Below, piece after piece: positions 22,286 through 32,504 of a stretch of DNA of 64,000 bases (position 1 is its first letter; each line of letters begins with the position of its first letter). This DNA is from Phragmites australis (taxonomy: Eukaryota > Streptophyta > Magnoliopsida > Poales > Poaceae). Made by a program: the position numbers and the translations under genes. Below the pieces are notes generated by a model that was not told the origin of the DNA, searched no databases, and worked only from the letters and a program-made list of their open reading frames with translations. The stretch covers positions 15,031,334 through 15,095,333 of the forward strand of contig NC_084931.1 in NCBI RefSeq assembly GCF_958298935.1, given 5' to 3'.

Positions 22286-25200
22286 TCACAAGTCCTCAAA
22301 GAACTCAGGATACTCGGAGCGGAGCTTATCTTCCCTCTCCCATGTCGCTTCGGCTTCTGTATGGTTGCTCCATTGGACTTTCAGGAATTTGATAGAATGG
22401 CGCCGTGTCTTGCGCTCGGCCTCATCCAAGATACAAATTGGTCACTCACAATATGTCAAATCCGGTTGCAACTCTTGGGGTGCAACATCAACGACTTCCG
22501 TCGGGACTCGGAGACACTTCTTCAATTGTGACACATGGAACACATTGTGTACGGCGGAGAGAGACGGAGGCAAGTCCAACTGGTACGCGACCTCTCCACG
22601 CCGAGCAAGAATCTGAAATGGGCCAACATACCGAGGCGCCAATTTGCCTCGGACTTGGAATCGACGAACGCCTTTGAGAGGTGAGACCTTCAGGTACACG
22701 TGATCCCCCACCTCAAATGTGAGCTCTCGGTGACGTCGATCCGCATAGCTCTTCTGCCTAGACTGGGCCGTGAGAATACTCTTGCGGATATTCTGGACAT
22801 GGTCTTCTGCCTCCTTGACCAAATCCGGACCCAGAAAAGCCCGCTCACCGGATTCAGACCAATTCAGCGGCGTACGGCACCTCCGACCATAAAGGGCCTC
22901 GAATGGCGCCATCTCAATACTAGCCTGGAAACTGTTGTTATACGAAAATTCCGCGAACGGCAGGCATATGTCCCACTTCTTCCCATAAGTGAGCGCACAA
23001 GCACGGAGCATATATTCGAGAATCTGATTCACCCTCTCCGTCTGACCATCCGTCTGCGGGTGATACGCCGTGCTGTGGAACAACTGGGTTTCCATAGCCT
23101 CCTGGAAACTTCTCCAGAAATGAGAAGTAAACTGTGTACCCCGATCAGAAACGATCTTCTTCGGCACTCCATGGAGACAAATGATTCTAGTGAGGTACAA
23201 CTCCGCATACTGCTTAGCAGAATAAGTGGTCCTGACAGGAAGGAAATGCGCGGACTTTGTCAACCGGTCCACGATGACCCAAATAGAGTCATACCCACTC
23301 GAAGTCTTCGGTAAGCCGGTAATGAAATCCATCCCAACTTCTTCCCACTTCCAAGATGGAATGGGCAAAGGCTGGAGTGTGCCGGCAGGCTTGATGTGTT
23401 CAGCCTTCACCCTTCGGCAGACGTCGCACTCAGACACATACCTAGCAATCTCCCGCTTCATGCGAGTCCACCAGAAACGGGGTTTCAAATCCTGATACAT
23501 CTTCGTACTGCCAGGGTGAATGGCCAGCAACGAATCATGAGCCTCATCAAGGATCTTCTTCCTCAGCGCCTCGACCCTCGGAACCACTAGACGGTTCCCA
23601 AACCAGATAACGCCTTGATCATCCTCAGTAAAGCACAAGGCCTGCCCGATCTTCCTCTTCTCTCGAATTCGGGCCATACCCTTATCATCCCTCTGTGCAG
23701 CCTTAATCTCATCAATGAGCGTGGACTTGATTTCGAGATTGGCAATAAAACCATCCGGCACCATATCAAGCCCAAGACGCCGGAAATCATCACATAACGT
23801 GGAATCCATCGGCGAGGCTATAAGACAGTGACAATGAGCCCTTCGACTCAAAGCATCGGCGACCACATTAGCCTTGCCAGGATGGTAGTGAACCTCCAGC
23901 TCATAGTCTTTGATCAACTCAAGCCACCTGCGCTGCCTCATGTTCAAATCTGACTGCGTGAAGATGTACTTCAGGCTCTTGTGATCCGTGTAGATACGGC
24001 ACAAGTTGCCCATCAAGTAGTGGCACCACATCTTCAGAGCGTGCACGACAGCTGCAAGTTCAAGATCATGTGTCGGATAGTTCTCCTCGTGACGCTTCAG
24101 CTGTCGGGATGCATACGCAACGACTCGGTCCTCCTGCATCAAAACACAGCCGAGACCGATGCCGGACGCGTCGCAATACACATCAAATCCTCTGGTCACA
24201 TCAGGTTGAGCAAGCACTGGAGCGGTCGTGAGCAGCTTCTTCAATGTCTGGAAGGCAGACTCACAGGCATCTGACCACTCAAACACGCTGCCTTGCTTCA
24301 ACAACTGAGTCATCGGCTTCGCAACCTTGGAGAAGTTCTCGATGAACCGACGGTAATAGCCTGCAAGTCCAAGAAAACTCCGGATCTCACTGACATTCTG
24401 GGGCTGAACCCAGTCGAGCACATCCTGCACCTTGCTCGGGTCAACTGCCACTCCGTTCTCTGATAGAACATGTCCCAGAAAAGCCACCTCCCTGAGCCAG
24501 AACTCACACTTGCTGAACTTGGCATACAACTGATGCTCTCGGAGCCTGCCCAGAACAATACGGAGGTGCCCAATGTGCTCTTGTTCAGTCTTGGAGTATA
24601 TCAGAATGTCGTCGATGAAAACAATGACAAACTTGTCCAACTCCTCCATGAATACCGAGTTCATGAGGTACATAAAGAAAGCCGGCGCATTAGTCAAGCC
24701 AAACGACATAACGGTGAACTCATACAAGCCGTATCTAGTAGAGAATGCTGTCTTTGGAATATCCTCTAGTCGGACCTTGATCTGGTGATATCCCAGCCTC
24801 AAGTCAATCTTTGAGAAGACTCGGGCTCCAGTCAACTGATCAAACAAGATGTCAATCCTAGGAAGCGGATACACATTCTTCACAGTGACTGCATTCAGCG
24901 GACGGTAATCAACACACATCCGGAGAGTGTCGTCCTTCTTCTTCACGAATAGAGCCGAGCATCCCCAAGGTGAGGAACTAGGACGAATGAAACCCTTCGC
25001 CAGCAGCTCCTGGATCTGCTTCTTCAGCTCAACTAGCTCAACTGGCGACATCTTGTACATCTTCTTCGAAACCGGGGCCGCACCGGGCACGAGATCAATA
25101 GAGAACTCCACTGCCCTACCAGGCGGCATTCCAGGCAACTCATCCGGAAAGACATCCGGAAATTCCCACACCACAGGAATGGTCTCCATAATCCTGGTGG

Positions 25201-26746
25201 GGACAGCCTTTACGGCGAACAGGCAGGATTTGACATCCTCTAGCTTTAACTGGACTCGGGTACCTGACAGACCATTGAGGGTGACGGTCCGCCGAGCACA
25301 GTCCAGCACGGCCTTGTTCTTGGAGAGCCAATTCATTCCTAAAATAACATCAATTCCTTTCGAGTTCATCACTAATAGATTGACAAAGAAGGGCACTTCG
25401 TTGACAACTACCGCCGCTTTATTCACACACTGGTTGATTAGAACTTTAGCCCCCGGGGCATCTATAAGATACGGCGTGTGGGTAGCACTGACTCTCAACC
25501 CACTCTTCCAAACATAATCCAAAGATATAAAGGAGTGAGAGGCTCCTGAATCAAACAAAACTACTGCAGAAAAGATGTCAGAGTTGAAACTCATATCCAA
25601 CGTACCCATCAGGACGGTGTCACCCTCCTGAACCTCGTCGGCGGTAGTGTGGCGAGCTCGACCCCGCTTGGGAACGTGAGTCGCCTGCGAAGACTGCGGT
25701 GCTGACTGAGCCGGCGGTGGTCGCGGGGCACTCACCGCGGCTCCCGGCCTCGGATACGGGCACTCCCTCGAGAAATGGCCGACGTGGCCGCAGTTGAAGC
25801 ACGGACCGCCTGAGCCACCGGTCACGCTCACTTGGGAGCCGGCTGGTCGTGCAGCCTGCCCCTGTGGAGCGGAGAACGCAGGACGTGGTACAAACCACAT
25901 CGGTCGTGGGTAGCCAGCCGACGGCACTTGAGACTGTGGAGGCTGACTCTCAATGCGGGCGCGTTGCGAGCTCCCGCCCACAGAAGACGAGGAACCCCTC
26001 TTCCGCCTCTTCTCCTCTTGGTGGCTCTTATACTTGAGCTCCACTGTGATCGACGTGCTCACCAACTCGTTGAAGTCGGCGAACTTATGCGTGGACAACC
26101 GGTCCTGCATCTTTGAGTTCAGGCCATTCACAAAGCTGCGCTGCTTGCGCGCATCCGTGCTGACCTCCTCGGTAGCATATTGTGTAAGGTGGTTGAACAC
26201 CTGCACGTACTCCATCACCGCCCGACCTCCTTGCTTGAGGTCCTCAAACTCCCGCCTCTTAGCCTCCATGAGGCCACTCGGTATGTGAAACGAGCGGAAG
26301 GCCTCGCGAAACTCCGCCCATGACACGCGGTGATCGGCGGGGTGCATGGCCAGAAAGCTGGACCACCACGCACCCGCCGGGCCCTGAAGCTGATGGGCGG
26401 CGAAGAGCGCCTTCTCGTGATCCTCACAACGAAGAAGGGCGAGCTTCTGCTCAATCGTCCGGAGCCAATGATCAGCATCGAGAGGATCCTCAGCTCGCGA
26501 GAAGACCGGCGGCTGAGTCCGCAAAAAGTCCGAGAAGTCGTCTCGGCGCACGGCCCCACCTCCTCCATGAGGAGCCGCGTTGCGCACGAGAGCCTCCAGG
26601 AGCGCTTGGTTCGTCTAGAGGAGAGCGTGATTCGCTTGGCGGTTCTGCTCGATTTGCATGAGCACATCCGCCATGGTCGGCGGTGGAGGAGGGTTGTTCT
26701 GACCGGAACCCTCCGGAACCTCTCCACTACGCCGAGTGACAACCAT
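22286..26746 (-). pseudogene. gag-pol-chromodomain polyprotein of the Tekay element, two nonsense codons
   Basis: The frame starts at ATG 26746 and ends at TGA 22288-22286, near 1486 codons, broken only by TAG at 26617-26615 and TGA at 22444-22442. Between these lies an unbroken 1381-codon stretch. Counting from its first Met (26587): gag core (20-130); zinc knuckle [14 protein letters not shown] (263-276); protease [10 protein letters not shown] (345-354); RT with FIDDILIYS (657-665); RNase H from YCDASG (804) to NVVADALSR; integrase zinc finger (about 1015-1060) and D-D-E residues in GMDF, SDRGTQF and DGQTERV; and a GPF module near 1322. A chromodomain-like segment follows the second stop (FLKVQWSNHTEAEATWE). 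One stop lies in the gag N terminus; the other cuts off the chromodomain. Both fit C-to-T change. Confidence 0.93.
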
Positions 26747-27507
26747 TCTTGAAATGTAAAATAAAAGGGGGAAACGTCAAATTCCGACTCAGCACAATGC
26801 ATTCGCCGGATATATTGTTAGAATCCCGTAATACATGTATAAATATGAATGCATGCATGAATGCCATGAAATGATGCATGCTCGAACCTAGCTACCGCTT
26901 CTTTCTCAAAATAAGAACCGCACCTGCAAGCATCAAAATCACAGGCAGTTTATAACATCCAGAACGTACCCTTCGTGCTAGAAAGAGTAAGAGCGCGAAC
27001 GGCCCTTGTACCACATGCCGTACAAGCGACAATCCATACGTCGACAACGACGTATTCACTTCCCGTAGACCCTACGGGACATCTCGTGTAAACGCCACAC
27101 GAGTAGACGACCATGTCTCCCATCGCATGGTGGATGTTCATACGCTATTGCTAGCGTATTCACTTCCCGTACGGATCACCGTACGGAACATGCCGGGCCC
27201 CTGCCTCGCATCCGGCTGAGCCCTCGGTGATTAACCGCCACCAAGCGTCGTACCTTACCTTCCGACGATGCAGAGCCGAAGATGCAATGCTCAACATGAA
27301 CCAATGCAGGGTCGAAAGCGAAACAATGTGGTATAAGACATATAAACGCCACTCATAATACGCATTTTAACTTAGGGGCATAAACGATAGCAGTTTAATA
27401 CATATTGAACATGAAGAGGCGTAAACATAAATTGTGGGTTGTTTAGGTGGAGTTGTCGACTTACTAAACAACGCACTAATTATGTTTAGGCTACTAAATT
27501 AAATCAG
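26747..27507 (-). other. 5' leader of the Tekay element with a cluster of seven hairpins
   Basis: This is the untranslated stretch between the primer site and the gag ATG. Within 27005-27186 seven perfect inverted repeats follow one another: arms at 27005-27011/27020-27026, 27036-27043/27048-27055, 27062-27068/27072-27078, 27083-27089/27097-27103, 27110-27115/27126-27131, 27140-27147/27152-27159 and 27167-27174/27179-27186. Stems are 6-8 bp and loops 3-10 bases. The 17-bp phrase cgtattcacttcccgta occurs twice (27051 and 27155). A packaging or dimerisation role is inference from position. Confidence 0.85.
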
Positions 27508-27519
27508 GCTCTGATACCA
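27508..27519 (-). promoter_or_regulatory. Primer binding site (tRNA-Met type)
   Basis: The minus strand reads TGGTATCAGAGC, complementary to the 3' end of initiator tRNA-Met as usual for this lineage. It is separated from the LTR edge by three bases (27520-27522). Confidence 0.95.
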
Positions 27520-27522
27520 AGC

Positions 27523-30500
27523 TGTGAGGAACCGTCCAAATAGTATTCTAATTAATCATCAGGAGGATCATTATTCATAATCACAACCTCGACGATTAAC
27601 CAGAATACCATTCCGGTAGTCCCGGCACGTGTTTTGTGCCCAGGATCGAAACACATGCCTTCCAACTCAAATATCACAACACAGTTTAATAGAGAGCAAA
27701 TAATTAAACTGGATTACCATTATTAAACATGCAACTGCTTCCACAATTTACAACAAAAGAGGAACAACAACAACTATGCAGCGGAAGAAAAACCTATACA
27801 ACAAAAGAGTATGGAGCCGTATGCCCTTAGGCTCCATACCAAACGCGCCGGAGTTCGGAGTAGAAGGTGCTACTCCTGCCCGCCACCCTGATCGGCAGGC
27901 ACAAAGTAGCCGAACACCGCCTCTTCCTCGCCAACCTGCGGACCTGAAAACAACTTAAGGGCAGCACCCCTTAGTACGAAGGTACTAGCAAGACTTACAC
28001 AGTATGAGTATATATATTCTCGACTCCAAGGATCATGCATTTAAAGCTGTAGCAAGGATTAAGACATGTTTAAGTTCATTAAGCGGTAAGCAACCTAGAC
28101 TCTAGGTGTAAGCAACTGACTTAACCAACCACCGACTCAAACCCTGCCAACCAACTGATCAGAACAGATATATGAACAACAAGTGTATAAAAGCAAACCA
28201 TTCCCACCAAACCACCAACCACATACCCACCAAACCACCCCAATCCAACCATGCCACACCCACATCGAAACTCTACGACCAAAACATGGTCGCTCGGTGG
28301 AGATAAGCGATAGCGATGCTCATGACCGAGAGCGCGGCAGTTCGAACTGATTATACACCCTGCAGGGGGATACTCCTGGACCCACACGACACAGGGACCA
28401 TACGGCTTGTGCCACCCGCTAAGATGCGCACAAGGGGGTACCCGTGACAACCTTTCCCAACCAGGCCCAACCATGTGGATCAACCATAGCTCGGCACGGC
28501 GGTATTAGAACTACTCCCAGAGCAAACTAATACCGCTAAAAGCCCGGACTCAAACCGGACTCACACCATCTATGACGAGGCCCACATGACCACGTCTGCG
28601 AAGGTAATCAGCTCGCCTACCATTATATCAGCATGTGGTGAGTAAGGTATGTGCTAAAGCCGACTACACCGATGATCGGTGCTTAACCGGTGCAAGCGGT
28701 CTACGGTGTCCGGGTTCGCTCCCCGAACTGCCTGAGGACTCCTCGTGAGCAGATGACACCCCTAACACCGCCACACCTCGTCTCAACTCACCACTCACCA
28801 AACCGACTCATCATCAACACAACCATAAGTGTGAACAAGTAATAAGTCTTAGGCTCGCGACAACGGTGGACGCCGTCGTCGACTTCTACCGGAAAGCCTA
28901 AGTACCACTAAGCATAGCGAACTAAAATTAGATCTCGATGACACCACTAGGCTCCTAGGAACAACACATGACACGTGACCGAAATGGGAGAATGCATCGG
29001 CATAGGTTCTACCCAACTCAGTACCCGACACATGCAATGTATACATAAGCGTAGATAACATATTAAATTTTCAAGTAGACACGGTGCAATATGAACGATG
29101 CTTGCCTTGCTGCCCTGGATCAGAAAGGTGGGACGCCTCACGATCGCCCACAGCCTCCGGGATCGACGGATCGGCGTTCACTATAGAGAGCAACGCGTGC
29201 AATGTAATGAGCATGTATGAAATGCGACCATATAAGAAAAATATGCTCCACAATACATGACAATATTTTTCCCAAATCACACTATCCAAACCAGAATTTT
29301 CCAAGTGGTCTCATAAAGTTTGGAGTTCGTACGAATTAACTACGAATTTTACAAGCTATCAGCTATCAGGAAAGCCTGATAAACCGTGCTCGGGGGTGCC
29401 CGGGATGAACAGTACTCGCGGGTACCCGGGATAAACAGTACCCGGGGTGCTGGGGTGAACGGTACCCGGGGTGCTCGGGTAAACAGTACCCAGGGGATGA
29501 ACAGTACCCAGTTGATGAACAGTACCCCGGGTGCTCGGTGAACGGTACCCGGGGTGCTCGGGTGAACACTACCCGGGAGTGCTCGGAGTGCTTGGGTGCT
29601 CGGGTGAACGGTACCCGGGAGTGCTCGGGGGTGAACCGTGCTGGGGTGCTCGGGGTGAACCGTGCTCGGGTGCTTGGGTGGACAGTGCTCGGGTGCTCGG
29701 GGGTGAACAGTGCTCGCGTGCTCGGGGTGAACAGTACCCCCGGGTGCTCGGGGTGAACAGTGTGTGCTCGGTGAACAGTACCCCCCCGCGGGTGCTCCGG
29801 GGAACTGTGCTCGGGTGAACAGTATCCGGGGTGCTCGGGTGAACAGTACTTGGGCGCTACAGTAAAATTAACCTCGTGCAGCTCCAGAATAGCAGCTATT
29901 ACGAAGGGAAAAACTAGACTAAACTAACCTGAGAGTCTCTCTAAATCAAAGGTAAAAATACCTAGAAGGGTGTACAGGGTCTAGACTTTGCTCAACCGTC
30001 TAGCAACATGATTCCTAACTCAAATCCACATAAATCCTCATTTGTTCCCAGACTGAAGAACTTTGCCACCCTAGTTCCAGATTCAAGATCTATCCAACCA
30101 AAAATGAGCATACTTGCCATGGGAGCCTAGCAGACTCACCCAAGGTCCTTTGCTGAGGTTGGTGACCGCCAGTTGAAGGAAGAAACGACGGAAAATGGCT
30201 TGGAGAAGAGAGGAAAAACTGCTGCTTCCTTGCTTCACCCAAAGAACACCAAACAAGTTCAGAACCAGCTTGAATTCCTTCGGGGAAACTGAAAATGAAT
30301 TGGATGGACGAGTAGTCCTTGAGCTGGTGGTCACGTGAGTACCACATACGTACCTTGATCTTGCTCCCAGAGGTAGGGATCCAAAAGGGGAAAAAGGGAG
30401 CCTAAGAGAGAGAGTGAGAGACAGCCAACTCCAACTTGCTTCCTCAAAAAGTCTTATCTGGTGGAGTGGGTGAGTAGTACGTATGGGCAAGCTTTTTAGG

Positions 30501-30732
30501 GGGAGAGAGAGTGTTGTTGCCCACCTATAGAGAGATATTTTCCACCTAAGTGGGCCTCATTTACCTAGAGGAAAGTCCAGACTTGCTTCTAGCTCTTTTA
30601 TTTTTCTTAGTTTTTCCTTCTCCCACCTCATTGATTCTAAGTGAGGTGCTCCAGTGACCCAAACTGGAACATGAAGCTGAAATTGCATGTTTTAGGATTA
30701 AAACACACAATTACGGATTTTAGGACGTGACA
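27523..30732 (-). repeat. 5' LTR of the Tekay-type element
   Basis: It is the pair of 18862-22176 with the same termini. It is about 105 bp shorter, mostly through a shorter minisatellite. Single differences seen include one missing base near 28257 and substitutions near 28518 and 28718. It is followed by the second CTTAC (30733-30737). Confidence 0.95.
29380..29865. repeat. GC-rich minisatellite in LTR (copy 2)
   Basis: The same gtgctcggg/gtgaacagtaccc unit family as at 20726-21305, with fewer units and a different internal order. Confidence 0.9.
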
Positions 30733-30737
30733 CTTAC

Positions 30738-31818
30738 CAAGTTGTTGTAGCTTCCTCCATCAATAATGATTCGAACACGATAATCCTTAACTATGAGGAA
30801 CATCTGAAACAAATTGTGGCATTGTAGCTATTCTACTTGCTCCATTTGAGTGCTTAACACTCGCTGCACAATGAGGCTCCGATAATTCTCTGTGCAGTGG
30901 CATCGAACACTTCCTCATGGTCGATATCCGTCTCACGTCCATCCTCGTCACCTGCATAGTTAGCTGCAAGAGCATATTCATCCTCAACATCACTAGCACT
31001 TACATATCCACCGTCTTTTGTTACAATGCACGCGCACTAACTTGGGCAATCCTTCATGAAATGGTCTATTCCCTTGTATCGGTGGCATACAATCCCGGTC
31101 GATCGGCCTGTAGAAGCCATTGAAGAAGAGCTCTTGGCTGGCCCCTGCACACTTATGGATTTGCTTACCTCGGGAGCATGTGACGGTGTCGAAGGTACCA
31201 CTGGACGTGCCCTACTTGAGAAGGGGGTAGTAGACCGTGTAGCTGAACGTGGGGCTATTTTAACTTGTCCCGGTGTTGATTTGGAAGTAGTCGTGCTTCC
31301 AAAATTGCTCCTTGGCCTATGTTGTCATCCCTGCAATTCTTTTTCTGCCAAACACGCAAGTTGGAACAATCTAGGAACACTATCGTATTCTTTTTGATCA
31401 ACTATGTCCTGAATTTCATGCCTTAACCCTCCATAAAAGCGTGCCATTGCAGCCTCTTCATCCTCAATAATATCACAACGCAACATACTAATTTGAAGCT
31501 CCTGATAATATTTTCTACGGATCTATCACCTTGGTTTAAGCGCTACAATTTCTTACGCAAATCACATTGAAAAGAGGGGGGGGGGGAACAAATCTGTTAT
31601 GCATAGCAACCTTTAAAGCATTCCAAGCAGTAGGAGTTAATCCGTCGATGCATACCCTATTCCACCAGATGATTGCAAAAATTTTAAATTCACTAGTTGC
31701 TTGCCTAACTCTATGCACTTAAGGAATTAAATGAGCATTAAACTTCTGTTCTACCATCATCTTCCAATCTAAATACCTTTCAGCATCATAAGCACCCTCA
31801 AAAGATGGTATAGTAAAC
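30738..31818 (-). pseudogene. gag and start of protease of the decayed gypsy element
   Basis: On the minus strand from 31818: FTIPSFEGAYDAERYLDW (gag core start), VHRVRQATSEFKIFAIIWWNR, then LRHEIQDIVDQKEYDSV and a Ser/Thr-rich linker. A zinc knuckle follows near 31100-31050, reading CHRYKGIDHFMKDC, so the second Cys of C-x2-C-x4-H-x4-C is Tyr. The acidic linker and protease start IIIDGGSYNNLVS follow. The latter is cut by the Tekay insertion at 30737. Several stops and frame changes are present (for example near 31535-31560, beside a run of C on the minus strand). The gag N terminus is absent. Confidence 0.8.
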
Positions 31819-32453
31819 TAAACCTTATGTGAGATCATGTGATGAAAAATTAGCTTGATTGATGAAATTGGCAGAGCAAAGTGATTTAGCATAATGAAAT
31901 TTGGTTGATGTTCATGAGTTGCTAAGATATGCTTGGATAACATAGTTGGTTTGATGCGTTATCATTAGTTGGTATGCTTATGTTAGCCTGTTTGGTTTTG
32001 GTTTTCAGTTAATTTCATGTGTCTATGAAGTTTTATCTTGGTTTAATCCATCCAAAACCTTGCTAGAATATCTAGTGTTTGATCTGAGAAAACTTCGAGT
32101 GGATTTGGTTTGTTCTCGAGTAGCTTTTTGTCAACTCGACTAAGTTTTGATTCACTCAATACTGGTTGACACAGTCTGCTTCAACTAGGAATAACTTTTG
32201 ATCCACATATCTGATTTACTCAATACTTCTTGGGTTAATTTTGTATTTCAATCTAGTTTCTGCTGACCAAATTTGAGATCAATCCGACCATCAGATCTTT
32301 CTGTACATCATTTTTACGAGAGTGTGTACATTCTATTTCGAGTGGAATACTGAGTATAAATCGAGTTTTGATTTGGGTGAGTTAATCTTTGAATTTGGTT
32401 TCCACAATCATTTACCACCCTGATTGAGTATTTGGTGCATATTTGATTCTACA
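31819..32453 (+). repeat. Partial 5' LTR of the copia fragment
   Basis: AT-rich non-coding sequence with repeated ctcgag/actcga words ends in gattctaca directly before the primer site. The TG start is not seen. Confidence 0.5.
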
Positions 32454-32454
32454 A

Positions 32455-32466
32455 TTGGTATAGAGC
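32455..32466 (+). promoter_or_regulatory. Primer binding site, tRNA-Met type, one base shorter than consensus
   Basis: ttggtatagagc matches TTGGTATCAGAGC with one base missing, and lies two bases after the LTR end and 39 bases before the gag ATG. Confidence 0.7.
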
Positions 32467-32504
32467 TTAATCCTTTCAATTGATCTTAATCGGTAATTAG
32501 AAAC

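Larger units (their letters stand above)
18862..30732 (-). mobile_element. Complete young Del/Tekay-type chromovirus (Ty3/gypsy), 11.9 kb
   Basis: All structural marks are present: 5-bp TSD CTTAC, two LTRs of 3315 and 3210 bp, a tRNA-Met primer site (27508-27519), a polypurine tract (22177-22194), and one gag-pol frame. On the minus strand the order is LTR (30732-27523), PBS, leader, gag-PR-RT-RH-IN-chromodomain, PPT, LTR (22176-18862). By eye the LTRs differ at roughly two dozen positions over about 2.75 kb outside a variable minisatellite, so the insertion is recent. A solo LTR of the same family is at 34824-38061. Confidence 0.95.
14805..31818 (-). mobile_element. Decayed Ty3/gypsy element (chromovirus-like), minus strand, split by a Tekay insertion
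   Basis: Its LTR (14805-about 15578), integrase, RNase H, RT and protease read leftward from 18856 to 15581. After the 11.9-kb Tekay insertion (18862-30732) the reading resumes with the rest of protease and gag (30738-31818). The protease motif IIIDGGSYNNLVS ends at the target site and the peptide continues with SSYMIKNLALLARSHPHPYH on the other side, so the two halves are one gene. The 5' end of gag and the 5' LTR are missing; at 31818 the sequence changes to a copia fragment. The ending GPITRARAR and general motif layout suggest a CRM-type chromovirus, which is a guess from pattern. Confidence 0.8.

Noticed and set aside
22700..26752. Several plus-strand frames of 100-200 codons opposite the Tekay polyprotein
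   Set aside because: Shadows of a conserved minus-strand coding frame.
31570..31590. Homopolymer run of G considered as a regulatory quadruplex
   Set aside because: A single run next to a frame break in decayed gag; more likely slippage or a sequencing artefact.
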